From an uncultured Collinsella sp. (GTDB lineage Bacteria; Actinomycetota; Coriobacteriia; Coriobacteriales; Coriobacteriaceae), in assembly GCA_934650975.1 (NCBI GenBank), contig CAKUFW010000057.1, positions 1 through 12,777 of the forward strand: DNA of 12,777 nucleotides. Reading direction: 5' to 3'. How positions within the stretch are numbered: the first letter of the stretch is position 1; each line of letters opens with the position of its first letter. Shown piece after piece: positions 1 through 6,466 of this stretch. Below the pieces are notes generated by a model, which worked only from the letters and a program-made list of their open reading frames with translations, was not told the origin of the DNA and searched no databases. The position numbers and the translations under genes were made by a program.

Positions 1-1848
1 GCGCGCGAGCTGCGCCGCGTGTTCCAGGACGCCTGCCGCGACCTGTGCGAGCACGGCGTTCCGCGCGAGCGCCTGGAAGCCATCATCAGCAGCAACGAAT
101 ACGACCTGCGCCAGCGCGACTACGGTATCGCCGACGGCGTGGCCATTGCGTGCGACGCGCTGAGCACCTGGCTCTACGATGACGACGCCGCGACGCTAGC
201 ACTCAAGTACGGCCCGGTGTACGAGGAGCTGCGAGGTGAGCTGGACGGCAGCTATTTTGAGGACCTGCTGCGCGAGCTGGTGCTGGAAAACGGCCACATG
301 GCGCTGGTCGAGCTGGTGCCGGTGGACGCCGCCGAGGGTTCGGAGAGTGCCGAAGCCGCCGAGCTGGCAGCCAAGCGCGACGCCATGACCGATGCCGAGC
401 TGGCCGACGTGGTCGAGCGCACGGCCGTGCTGCGTGCCGCGCAGGAGGCCGAAGACACACCCGAGGCCAAGGCCACGCTGCCGCGCCTGCGCGTGTCCGA
501 CATTGGCGAGGCGCGCCCCGAGCCGCCGCTCGTCGTGGACACGACCGCGCCCATCCCCTGCCTGCGCCACGGCATCCCCACCAACCGCCTGGCCTACGCC
601 ATGCAGTATTTCGACCTGAGCTGCGTCGTGTTTGAGGACCTGCCTTATGTGACGCTGCTCTGCCGCCTGCTCAAACAGCTGCCCACGAGCGAGCACTCGG
701 CCGAGGAGCTCGACAACTTGCTTGCCGGCAAGCTGGGCTTTTTGAGCTTTACGACCGAGGTCATGACCCAACCCGACGTGGACGGCGTGCGCCCCTACCT
801 GCTGGTGAGCGCCGGCGCCCTGTCCGAGAAGATCGATGCGCTGGCGAGCCTGCCGCGCGAGGTGTGGTCGAGCACGCTTTTGCTCGATGCCGACGCCGAC
901 CGCGTGCGCGACGTTCTCACGCAGATTCGCATTGGGCTTGAGCAGGGCTTTATCAACAACGGTCACTCGGCGGCGCTCGGTCGCGCGATGAGCTACAGCT
1001 CGCCTTCGGCCATGGTGCGCGAGCAGCTTTCGGGCGTGGACTTCTATCTGTTCCTGCGCGATCTGCTCGACCACTTTGACGAGCGCGTGGACGGGCTGCG
1101 TACCAAGCTTGCCGAGCTGGCGGAGCGCATCTTTGTGGCCGATGGCTGCATGGCGAGCTTTACCGGCAGCGACGAGGACTTTAACGCGTACTGGGATGCT
1201 GCGGGCGACCTGGGGCTTGGCACGGGCGACGGCGCTGGCAGCGGCACGCTCGTGGTACCGGAGCCGCGCGACCGCCACGAGGCCTTTGTCATCCCCAGCG
1301 ACATCTGCTTTGCGGCAAGCGCGTGCAACCCGCGTCGCCTAGGGCTCGACGTGACGGGCGCCTGGGCGGTTGCTGCCAACGCACTCTCCTATGACTACCT
1401 GTGGAACGAAATCCGCGTGAAGGGCGGTGCGTACGGCTGCGGATTCCGCGCGACCGGCGAGCGCCAGGCGGCGTTCTACACCTACCGCGACCCGGCAATC
1501 GACCCCTCGATTGAACGCGTGGCGCGCGCAGGCGAATGGCTCGGCAGCTTTGAGCCCGACGAGGCCGCCTTTGAGGGCTTTATCGTGAGCTGCGTGAGCG
1601 GAATGGACGCGCCGGTGAAGCCGTACGCGCTCACCAAGCGCCGCAACACGACCTACCTGGCCGGACTCGATCCACATACACGCGAGGAGCGCCGCGCCCA
1701 GATGCTCGCCGCCACGCCCGGTGAGCTTCGCTCGCTCGGCGCCGACGTGACGCGCATTGCAGCCGAGTCGCCCACCTGTGTCTTTGGCGGCCGAGACGTC
1801 ATCGCCAAGAGCAACGCCGGCTTTAACGTAGTCGACCTGCTGGGCTAA
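1..1848 (+). CDS. M16C-family zinc metallopeptidase (PreP/insulinase-like), C-terminal part, 5' end missing
   Basis: The open frame enters from the left edge; the first possible start codon (GTG at 19) is not the gene's start because codons before it stay open. About 615 residues are visible, against roughly 950-1000 for full-length presequence-protease-like M16C enzymes. The M16C-associated linker region comes first, rich in Ala and Glu. It is followed by the two C-terminal inactive M16-fold domains. The diagnostic stretch is VKGGAYGCGFRATGE near position 1420, followed by a YRDP motif and a Gly-rich tail, as in PreP and insulinase C-terminal domains. The catalytic HxxEH zinc site would lie upstream of the window, so activity cannot be judged. 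The family degrades short unfolded peptides inside a clamshell chamber. No signal peptide can be assessed. The gene ends 9 bp before a terminator, so it is probably the last gene of its transcript. Confidence 0.93.
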   Translation, partial: ARELRRVFQDACRDLCEHGVPRERLEAIISSNEYDLRQRDYGIADGVAIACDALSTWLYDDDAATLALKYGPVYEELRGELDGSYFEDLLRELVLENGHMALVELVPVDAAEGSESAEAAELAAKRDAMTDAELADVVERTAVLRAAQEAEDTPEAKATLPRLRVSDIGEARPEPPLVVDTTAPIPCLRHGIPTNRLAYAMQYFDLSCVVFEDLPYVTLLCRLLKQLPTSEHSAEELDNLLAGKLGFLSFTTEVMTQPDVDGVRPYLLVSAGALSEKIDALASLPREVWSSTLLLDADADRVRDVLTQIRIGLEQGFINNGHSAALGRAMSYSSPSAMVREQLSGVDFYLFLRDLLDHFDERVDGLRTKLAELAERIFVADGCMASFTGSDEDFNAYWDAAGDLGLGTGDGAGSGTLVVPEPRDRHEAFVIPSDICFAASACNPRRLGLDVTGAWAVAANALSYDYLWNEIRVKGGAYGCGFRATGERQAAFYTYRDPAIDPSIERVARAGEWLGSFEPDEAAFEGFIVSCVSGMDAPVKPYALTKRRNTTYLAGLDPHTREERRAQMLAATPGELRSLGADVTRIAAESPTCVFGGRDVIAKSNAGFNVVDLLG

Positions 1849-1857
1849 CCACAACAA

Positions 1858-1900
1858 AGGTAGATTTTTGGGACATGCCTGAAAATCTACCTTTTTCTTT
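1858..1900 (+). terminator. Intrinsic terminator of the M16C peptidase gene
   Basis: A perfect 11-bp stem (AGGTAGATTTT at 1858-1868 with its complement at 1882-1892) is closed by a 13-nt loop and followed by a T-rich tract (TTTTTCTTT). It starts 9 bp after the stop codon. The loop TGGGACATGCCTG recurs, inverted, near 3899-3911, so this terminator looks like a copy of a mobile or shared hairpin family rather than a one-off. Confidence 0.85.
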
Positions 1901-1940
1901 TGCCGCTGCTTAGGCGGGGCAGCTCAGCCCGTCCCACCAG

Positions 1941-2003
1941 TTTGTCTCAATCTGTAACATCTAGGCGGCAATATCGGCTCCAGATGTTACAGATCGAGAC
2001 GTT
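1941..2003. repeat. Palindromic intergenic repeat, copy 1 of a tandem pair
   Basis: The left arm TTTGTCTCAATCTGTAACAT pairs with the right arm ATGTTACAGATCGAGAC, giving a stem of about 19 bp around a short GC-rich loop. The single internal imperfection is an A opposite a C on the + strand. On the - strand it would be a U.G pair, so if the unit is transcribed the - strand RNA folds better. The loop core is CGGCAATATCGG (1966-1977). Confidence 0.8.
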
Positions 2004-2021
2004 TCCGAATGGCGCCGGCCC

Positions 2022-2084
2022 TTTGTCTCAATCTGTAACATCTAGGTCCGATTTTGCCGAGCTACTGTTACAGATCGAGACAAA
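2022..2084. repeat. Palindromic intergenic repeat, copy 2 of a tandem pair
   Basis: Same 63-bp size and arms as the unit at 1941-2003, with a period of 81 bp. The left arm matches copy 1 over TTTGTCTCAATCTGTAACAT and continues CTAGG; the right arm is TGTTACAGATCGAGACAAA. The loop core CCGATTTTGCCG (2048-2059) is the reverse complement of the copy 1 core at 11 of 12 positions, although the arms keep the same orientation. Confidence 0.8.
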
Positions 2085-2166
2085 CCACCGCGAACATCCG
2101 CTCTTCGTCAAACCACCACGAAGGTGTCCATGAACAGCCCCCTTTGCGATGGTTTGGGTGGTGGTT
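2081..2166. repeat. Short direct repeats and a 9-bp inverted repeat between hairpin elements
   Basis: CAAACCACCGCGAA (2081-2094) recurs as CAAACCACCACGAA (2109-2122), 28 bp later, 13 of 14 identical. AACCACCAC (2111-2119) also pairs with GTGGTGGTT (2158-2166). No convincing gene is seen here. It may be the eroded remains of another repeat unit. Confidence 0.45.
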
Positions 2167-2176
2167 CGGGTGTTTG

Positions 2177-2223
2177 CCCAGATAAAACCTGCCAAAATAA
2201 ACCTGTCCCTTTTTGGCAGGTTT
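2177..2223 (-). repeat. GGGACA-loop hairpin repeat, copy 1 (inverted relative to the copy near 10382)
   Basis: The 13-bp perfect stem AAACCTGCCAAAA (2185-2197) / TTTTGGCAGGTTT (2211-2223) closes a 13-nt loop that reads AGGGACAGGTTTA on the - strand. Read on the - strand, the stem is followed by TATCTGGG, as in the copy at 10382-10427. The hairpin ends five bases before the Shine-Dalgarno of the folate cyclo-ligase gene, so it would sit in that gene's 5' leader if the transcript starts upstream. Confidence 0.8.
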
Positions 2224-2228
2224 GCTAG

Positions 2229-2234
2229 AGGAGG
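2229..2234 (+). promoter_or_regulatory. Ribosome binding site deciding the cyclo-ligase start
   Basis: AGGAGG lies 5 bases before the ATG at 2240. An in-frame ATG at 2213 lies inside the hairpin repeat and has no such site, so 2240 is the better start. Confidence 0.85.
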
Positions 2235-2239
2235 TTGGG

Positions 2240-2836
2240 ATGGACAAGGCTGAGTTGCGGCGGGCGGTGATTGCTCGGCGCGATGCTCTTGATTTGGATG
2301 TGCGGGCGGCAAAGTCAGCCGTTATCTGTGCGCGGCTTGTTGAGCTGTTGGATCGCTTGGGTGCCGCGGCGCCGCACACCGTTGCCATCTATGCCGCGAT
2401 GGGCTCCGAGGTCGATCCAGCCGCGTTTGCCGCAGCGGCCGTCGCGCGCGGCTGGCGCGTGGCCTATCCGTGCATGCTCTCGGCAACAGACACCGCAGCT
2501 TGCGGCCAGCGCATGTGCATGCGGGCAGTTGCCGCCGGCGATGCGTCCACGGCGCCGTTTATCGCCCACCCCACGCGGGCCTTTGCGGCCACAGACATCG
2601 ACAGCAGCCGCTTCCCTATCGTGCCTGCTGAGGCTCTCGACATGGTCGTCGTGCCGCTCGTAGCCTTCGACCGCGCCGGCGCGCGCCTGGGCTACGGCGG
2701 CGGCTGCTATGACCGCTACCTGCCCATGCTCTCGCCCGCATGCCAAATCATCGGCATCGCCTTTGACGAGCAGCGCGTCGACTACGTTCCCACCGACGCC
2801 CACGACCTGCCGCTACCCCACATCATCAGCGCCTAA
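2240..2836 (+). CDS. 5-formyltetrahydrofolate cyclo-ligase (5,10-methenyltetrahydrofolate synthetase)
   Basis: A 198-residue cytoplasmic protein, the usual length for the family. It uses ATP to convert 5-formyl-THF into 5,10-methenyl-THF, returning stored folate to the one-carbon pool. Visible features are the N-terminal KAELRRAVIARRDAL helix that helps bind the nucleotide phosphates, the IYAAMGSEVD strand (residues 50-59), and the signature GYGGGCYDRYL (151-161). The C-terminal FDEQRVDYVPTDAHDLPL is typical of the family. The signature has Cys at 156 where many members have Tyr (GGGYYDR), a mild variation. The gene stands alone: hairpin repeats lie upstream, and it converges with metA only 23 bp away with no clear terminator between them, so the two transcripts probably overlap. 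The start is chosen from the AGGAGG 5 bases upstream. Confidence 0.95.
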   Translation: MDKAELRRAVIARRDALDLDVRAAKSAVICARLVELLDRLGAAAPHTVAIYAAMGSEVDPAAFAAAAVARGWRVAYPCMLSATDTAACGQRMCMRAVAAGDASTAPFIAHPTRAFAATDIDSSRFPIVPAEALDMVVVPLVAFDRAGARLGYGGGCYDRYLPMLSPACQIIGIAFDEQRVDYVPTDAHDLPLPHIISA

Positions 2837-2859
2837 CGGCTGGCGCACCTCCCGACGGT

Positions 2860-3786
2860 CTAGTGCTCCTCGCCGGCGCGGGCCAGGTCGTAGGGCGTGG
2901 TCTGGTAGACGTAGTAGTTGAGCCAGTTGGTGTAGAACAGCTGAGCCTGGCTGCGCCAGACGTTGCGCGGCTCGGCAGTGGGGTCGTCGCCCGGGAAGTA
3001 ATGCGCCGGCACCTGGGGGTTGAGGCCGCGCTTCACGTCGCGCTCGTACTCCAGGCGCAACGTGTCGGTATCGTACTCGGGGTGGCCAAAGACAAAGAAG
3101 CGACGGCTGTCGGTCGACTTGACGATGTACAGGCCCACCTCGTCGGACACGGCCACGACCTCAAGCTGCGGCTCGGCCTCCACGTCCTCGCGGCGCACAT
3201 CGGTGTTGCGCGAATGCACGGCATAGAAACGGTCGTCAAAGCCGCGGACCAGCGGGCTTTGCGGCTTCACCAGATAATGCTCGAACACGCCGCTCGCCTT
3301 TGCCGGCAGGTCGTACTTCTGGATACCGTAATGATGGTACAGGCCGGCCTGCGCGCCCCAACAAATGTGCAGCGTAGAGTGCACGTGCGTGGTGGACCAA
3401 TCCATGATCTGGCAGAGCTCGGGCCAGTAGTCGACCTCCTCGAACGGCATCTGCTCCACCGGCGCGCCCGTGATGATCAGGCCGTCGTAGTGGATGTCGC
3501 GGATGTCGTCGAACGTGCGGTAAAACGTCTCCAGGTGGCCGGCGCTCACGTGCGTGGCCTCGTGCGTCTTGGTGCGCAGCAGGTCCACCTCCACCTGCAG
3601 CGGCGTGTTGGAGAGCTTGCGCATGATCTGCGTCTCGGTGGCGATTTTGGTGGGCATGAGGTTGAGGATGAGCACGCGCAACGGACGGATGTCCTGGTGC
3701 AGCGCGCGGTACTCGGTCATGACAAAGATGTTCTCGCTCTCGAGCTGCGCGGCGGCAGGGAGGGCGTCGGGAATACGAATGGGCAT
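2860..3786 (-). CDS. metA: Homoserine O-acyltransferase MetA, predicted O-acetyltransferase type
   Basis: A 308-residue full-length MetA. It acylates L-homoserine, the first committed step of methionine synthesis. The class I glutamine-amidotransferase-like fold shows Lys47 (LMPTK), nucleophile Cys142 (HICWGAQAG), and His235 and Glu237 (FGHPEYD), all at the positions numbered in characterised MetA proteins. Residue 111 is Glu ([15 protein letters not shown]). Published work on Bacillus and E. coli MetA ties Glu111 to acetyl-CoA use and Gly111 to succinyl-CoA use, so I predict O-acetylhomoserine as product despite the common 'succinyltransferase' label. The start is ATG with AAGGAG 5 bases upstream (3792-3797). 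It is transcribed away from the dehydrogenase gene; no SAM riboswitch or S-box fold is apparent in the roughly 100 bp before it. No sulfhydrylase gene is nearby. Confidence 0.96.
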   Translation of the reverse strand: MPIRIPDALPAAAQLESENIFVMTEYRALHQDIRPLRVLILNLMPTKIATETQIMRKLSNTPLQVEVDLLRTKTHEATHVSAGHLETFYRTFDDIRDIHYDGLIITGAPVEQMPFEEVDYWPELCQIMDWSTTHVHSTLHICWGAQAGLYHHYGIQKYDLPAKASGVFEHYLVKPQSPLVRGFDDRFYAVHSRNTDVRREDVEAEPQLEVVAVSDEVGLYIVKSTDSRRFFVFGHPEYDTDTLRLEYERDVKRGLNPQVPAHYFPGDDPTAEPRNVWRSQAQLFYTNWLNYYVYQTTPYDLARAGEEH

Positions 3787-3889
3787 GGATGCTCCTTACG
3801 AGTCAGTTGCAGCTATGGTACAACGACCGGCCCCATCCGCGCGAGCGCATCGCCCAGCGATGCCGCCAGCGGCCCAAATCACTCCAAAA

Positions 3890-3919
3890 GTAGAGATTAA
3901 GGCATGTCCCAAAATCTAC
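3890..3919 (-). repeat. Inverted copy of the GGGACATGCC hairpin
   Basis: Read on the - strand the segment is GTAGATTTTGGGACATGCC followed by TTAATCTCTAC. It matches the M16C terminator hairpin (1862-1890) except for one shorter T run and stem mismatches. The stem here is imperfect (5 bp GTAGA/TCTAC plus partial pairing) and no T tract follows on either strand, so it is unlikely to terminate. It lies in the divergent gap between metA and the dehydrogenase gene. Confidence 0.65.
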
Positions 3920-3953
3920 GGCACTTTAGCCTAGCAAAGTAACAGCAGAACGC

Positions 3954-3959
3954 TACAAT
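3954..3959 (+). promoter_or_regulatory. Probable -10 box of the dehydrogenase gene
   Basis: TACAAT lies 37 bases before the ATG at 3997. No good -35 hexamer stands at the expected distance. The box overlaps an in-frame ATG at 3958; if transcription starts about 7 bases downstream, that ATG is not in the mRNA, which supports the start at 3997. Confidence 0.5.
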
Positions 3960-3996
3960 GGTTCGACGCGAAAAACTCGGCCGAAAGGATACATAT

Positions 3997-4974
3997 ATGT
4001 ACCAGACGCGTAAGATCGGTGTGGTCGGCCAGGGCCACGTAGGAGCACATGTCGCCAACAGCCTGCTCATGCAGGGCATTGCCGATGAGCTGTACCTATG
4101 CGATATCAACGAGGCCAAGGTGACGTCCGAGGTCCAGGACCTGCGCGACTCCCTTTCGTTTGTCCCGTACAACACCAAGATCGTCAACTGCTACGACCAC
4201 TACGAGGAGCTGGCCTGCTGCGACGTCATCGTCAACGCCGCCGGCAAGGTCGCACTGGCCGCCGGCAACCGCGACGGCGAGCTGTTCTTTACCACCGACG
4301 CCGCCCGCACCTTTGCCAAGCGCATCGTCGACGCCGGCTTTGACGGCATCTTCGTGAGCATCTCCAACCCCTGCGACGTCGTGTGCACCGAGCTGTGGCA
4401 CCTGACCGGCTACGATCCCAAGAAGATCATCGGCTCGGGCTGCGGTCTGGACTCCGCCCGCCTGCGCACCGAGATCTCCAAGAAGGTCGGCGTGAGCCCC
4501 AAGTCCATTGACGCCTATATGATCGGCGAACACGGCTTTAGCCAGCTGGCCGCCTTTAAGTCCGCGACCATCGCCGGCAAGAGCCTCAACGAGCTTCAGG
4601 CCGAGAACCCTGACAAGTACGCCTTCGACCACATGGAGGTCGAGGAGCTCGCGCGCAAGGGCGGCTATGTGACCTACCAGGGCAAGCAGTGCACCGAGTA
4701 CGCTGTCGCCAACTCCGCCGCACGCGTCTGCGCTGCCGTGCTGCACAACGAGCACGCCGTGCTTTCCGCCTCCACGCTCATGACCGGCCAGTATGGCGAG
4801 GAGGGCATCTTTACTTCCCTGCCGTGTGTGATCGGTGCCGAGGGCGTCGAGGAGGTCTACACGCTCGACCTGTCCGAGTACGAGCTTGAGGGCTTCCACA
4901 AGAGCTGCCAGCACATCCGCGACAACATCGCCCAGCTCGACTGGTGGGACGCCGAGGCCTACGACACAAAGTAG
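3997..4974 (+). CDS. L-2-hydroxyacid dehydrogenase of the L-2-hydroxyisocaproate dehydrogenase type (LDH/MDH superfamily)
   Basis: A 325-residue NAD-dependent enzyme that interconverts 2-oxoacids and L-2-hydroxyacids. The Rossmann motif is GQGHVG (11-16), with Asp36 at the end of strand 2 favouring NAD over NADP. Catalytic residues visible are Arg92 (NRDGEL), Asp152 and Arg155 (GLDSARLR), and His179 (IGEHG). SNPCDV (123-128) is the usual dinucleotide-side motif. The substrate loop AGKVALAAGNRDGEL lacks the Gln of lactate or Arg of malate dehydrogenases. It resembles the loop of Lactobacillus L-HicDH (TGDRFAEL), as does the ARKGG motif further on. Branched or aromatic 2-oxoacids are therefore likelier substrates than pyruvate, though a fermentative lactate role cannot be excluded. 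The start has AAAGGA 7 bases upstream. It is a single-gene unit with a strong terminator. Confidence 0.88.
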   Translation: MYQTRKIGVVGQGHVGAHVANSLLMQGIADELYLCDINEAKVTSEVQDLRDSLSFVPYNTKIVNCYDHYEELACCDVIVNAAGKVALAAGNRDGELFFTTDAARTFAKRIVDAGFDGIFVSISNPCDVVCTELWHLTGYDPKKIIGSGCGLDSARLRTEISKKVGVSPKSIDAYMIGEHGFSQLAAFKSATIAGKSLNELQAENPDKYAFDHMEVEELARKGGYVTYQGKQCTEYAVANSAARVCAAVLHNEHAVLSASTLMTGQYGEEGIFTSLPCVIGAEGVEEVYTLDLSEYELEGFHKSCQHIRDNIAQLDWWDAEAYDTK

Positions 4975-5016
4975 GCCGCCGGCTGCCGCAACCTTGCGAA
5001 TCTAAGCGCGATACTA

Positions 5017-5058
5017 AGCGGGCCGCGCCGGAAACCCCCGGGCGCGGCCCGCTTTTTT
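5017..5058 (+). terminator. Strong intrinsic terminator after the dehydrogenase gene
   Basis: A perfect 13-bp GC-rich stem, AGCGGGCCGCGCC (5017-5029) with GGCGCGGCCCGCT (5041-5053), has an 11-nt loop and a run of six T. It lies about 43 bp after the stop codon. Confidence 0.95.
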
Positions 5059-5074
5059 GACTCACGCAGTGCCC

Positions 5075-5272
5075 TTGCGAATCGAAGGTGAATACTTTTC
5101 TGCGAAGTGAACGAGCAAAAACGAGCCCCCGAAGCATCGACACTTTTCAGACGCCGTTTCCTGCGGTTTCACCAAGTTTTTCCTGCAGTTTTGGCGTCAA
5201 AAAGTGTGGATGCTTTGGGGGTCCAAAATAGGTCGTTCACTTCGCGGAAAAGTATTCGCCTTCGTTTTCGCG
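5075..5272. repeat. Long imperfect palindrome of about 198 bp (MITE-like or long hairpin RNA)
   Basis: The left arm (best part 5087-5155) is matched by its reverse complement at 5193-5260, with weaker pairing extending to about 5075 and 5272. Shared blocks include GAATACTTTTC, GCGAAGTGAACGA, CCCCC-AAGCATC and ACACTTTT. The 37-nt loop (5156-5192) itself holds a near-direct repeat, TTTCCTGCGGTTT and TTTCCTGCAGTTTT. At three positions where the arms differ the + strand pairing is U.G or G.U, against one such position for the - strand. It fills the gap between convergent genes; no credible ORF or transposase lies inside. Confidence 0.8.
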
Positions 5273-5296
5273 CAGACACGAATCCGGCCGCCACAA

Positions 5297-5340
5297 CGCA
5301 AAACGGGGTCCGCGCGCAGCGCAAACCCCGTCAAAAAAAA
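5297..5340 (-). terminator. Probable intrinsic terminator of the SIS-domain gene
   Basis: On the - strand, ACGGGGT and ACCCCGT form a 7-bp stem (5303-5309 with 5325-5331) around a GC-rich interior loop, followed by TTTTG. Eight A bases precede it on that strand. It starts about 22 bp past the stop codon of the gene ending at 5354. The T tract is short, so efficiency is uncertain. Confidence 0.6.
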
Positions 5341-5353
5341 TAATTCCCGTTAC

Positions 5354-6322
5354 CTAGTACTGCTCGATGCCCATGTAGCGGCGGAACTCGGGGCTGTGGT
5401 CGAACACCTTGCCGCGGGCGGCGCGCAGCTCGCAGCTCATGTTGTAGAAGAAGATCGGCTCCAGGTACGAACGCACGCTGGCGGGCACCTCGCCCACGCC
5501 GTACTCGAGCGCGTCGAGCACCATAATCGTATCGGTGTGCGTGTTGAGGAACGCGAGCGCACGCTCCTCCATGGGGCGGCACTCGCCCGCGCCAAGCTGC
5601 ACAAAGTAGAACACGCCGGGCTCGGTGGCTTCGAACGGGCCGTGGAAATACTCGCCGGAGTGGATGTAGCAGCAGTGCTGCCACTGCATCTCCATGAGCG
5701 AGCAGATGGCCATGGCGTAGGTCTGGCTAAAGTTGGGGCCGGATCCCAGGATATAGAAGAACTTGTGCTGCTGGCAGAGTTCAGCAAAGCGATCGCCCAG
5801 CTCGGCGTTGACCTTCTCGCGGGCAGCGGGCAGTAGGGCATCCATCTGCTTAAGGCCGGCGTACATGTCGGCAAGCGCCTCGTAACCTTCCTGCTGGTCG
5901 AGCAGCTCGGCAGCAATCAGGGCGCCGATGCCCTGCGGGACCTCGGCCTGCGGCACGCCTTCGCCCCACGGATAGACCCAGGTGGTCCACTTGCCGTTGT
6001 CGATCTTTGAGCCCTCGCAGTCGGTGAGGGCAATGACCTCGGCACCGGCGGCCAGCGCCATCTCGCAGCCGTCGACGACCTCCTGCGTATTGCCGCTGTG
6101 GCTGCAGGCGATGACGAGTGACTTCTCGCCAAGACTCTTGGGAGCCATCAGGCAAAACTCGCGTGCCGTGTAGACCGTCGAGGCAAACGTGGTTGCCTCG
6201 CGCTTGAGCAGCTCGTTGGCCGGCATCAGGTCGATCATCGAACCGCCGCAGGCGATCCAAAAGACGTACTCAATCTTGCCCTTGCGCTCGATAATTTCCT
6301 GAACCAGATCGTGTGCGTTCAT
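5354..6322 (-). CDS. Two-SIS-domain phosphosugar enzyme resembling fructoselysine-6-phosphate deglycase (FrlB type)
   Basis: A 322-residue soluble protein with two SIS folds. The first covers about residues 15-140, with ACGGS (24-28) and the sugar-phosphate loop SHSGNTQE (74-81). The second covers about 180-315, with GSGPN (193-197) and HSGEYFHGPFEATEPG (221-236). The latter parallels the ESGEFRHGPLEIVEPG segment of E. coli FrlB, and the C-terminus RRYMGIEQY parallels RRYYGGLVEY. FrlB-type enzymes split 6-phosphorylated Amadori compounds into glucose-6-phosphate and an amine or amino acid. The exact substrate here (fructoselysine, glucoselysine or another conjugate) cannot be read from sequence. 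The start is ATG with AAGGAGG 9 bases upstream. A GntR/UTRA regulator gene ends 144 bp upstream, and the gap holds a promoter and paired sites. No kinase or transporter gene is in view. GlmS-like isomerase activity is the alternative. Confidence 0.87.
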   Translation of the reverse strand: MNAHDLVQEIIERKGKIEYVFWIACGGSMIDLMPANELLKREATTFASTVYTAREFCLMAPKSLGEKSLVIACSHSGNTQEVVDGCEMALAAGAEVIALTDCEGSKIDNGKWTTWVYPWGEGVPQAEVPQGIGALIAAELLDQQEGYEALADMYAGLKQMDALLPAAREKVNAELGDRFAELCQQHKFFYILGSGPNFSQTYAMAICSLMEMQWQHCCYIHSGEYFHGPFEATEPGVFYFVQLGAGECRPMEERALAFLNTHTDTIMVLDALEYGVGEVPASVRSYLEPIFFYNMSCELRAARGKVFDHSPEFRRYMGIEQY

Positions 6323-6375
6323 GCTGATGTTCCTCCTTGTGTGGCGGCTTTGAACGACGGCAGCTCGTACCTGCG

Positions 6376-6395
6376 GTCATTCTATGTTGTCCTAT
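6376..6395 (-). promoter_or_regulatory. Probable operator site B (downstream edge of the SIS promoter)
   Basis: On the + strand the site reads GTCATTCTATGTTGTCCTAT, which is two 10-bp half-sites (TTCTAT and TTGTCCTAT types). It matches site A at 6438-6457 at 15 of 20 positions. It touches the -10 box and covers the expected transcription start, a position suited to repression by the adjacent GntR protein. Confidence 0.6.
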
Positions 6396-6423
6396 TTATA
6401 GCACGCACGACGACGCCCGTGAA
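6395..6423 (-). promoter_or_regulatory. Promoter of the SIS-domain gene
   Basis: On the - strand, -35 TTCACG (6418-6423) and -10 TATAAA (6395-6400) are separated by exactly 17 bases. Transcription would start near 6388, leaving a leader of about 65 nt with a good Shine-Dalgarno. Confidence 0.6.
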
Positions 6424-6437
6424 GCCATTTCACCAAA

Positions 6438-6457
6438 CTTGTTCTATATTGTTCTAT
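6438..6457 (-). promoter_or_regulatory. Probable operator site A (upstream of the SIS promoter)
   Basis: On the + strand the site reads CTTGTTCTATATTGTTCTAT, a tandem direct repeat of TTGTTCTAT with a 10-bp period. It lies 62 bp from site B centre to centre, about six helical turns, and upstream of the -35 box. It begins 10 bp from the end of the GntR gene. Confidence 0.6.
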
Positions 6458-6466
6458 CTGTGGACG

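Noticed and set aside
196..1278. 360-codon open frame on the - strand, opposite the M16C gene
   Set aside because: It is a codon-bias shadow: low complexity, rich in His, Gln, Val and Ala, with no motif, while the + strand frame encodes a recognisable protease.
1941..2084. CRISPR-like array
   Set aside because: There are only two units, each internally palindromic over its whole length, with related rather than unique 'spacers' and no cas genes.
3787..3890. SAM riboswitch before metA
   Set aside because: The leader is short and I find no multi-helix SAM-binding core or terminator/antiterminator arrangement.
2863..3900. 345-codon + strand open frame opposite metA
   Set aside because: metA has all catalytic residues at canonical positions; this frame is a shadow.
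3958..3996. Upstream in-frame ATG for the dehydrogenase
   Set aside because: It overlaps a TACAAT -10 box and lacks a ribosome site; the Rossmann fold begins right after the ATG at 3997.
5107..5836. Short + strand open frames starting in the long palindrome (5107-5343 and 5204-5836)
   Set aside because: They are driven by the inverted repeat and by antisense of the SIS gene; no ribosome site and no recognisable motif.
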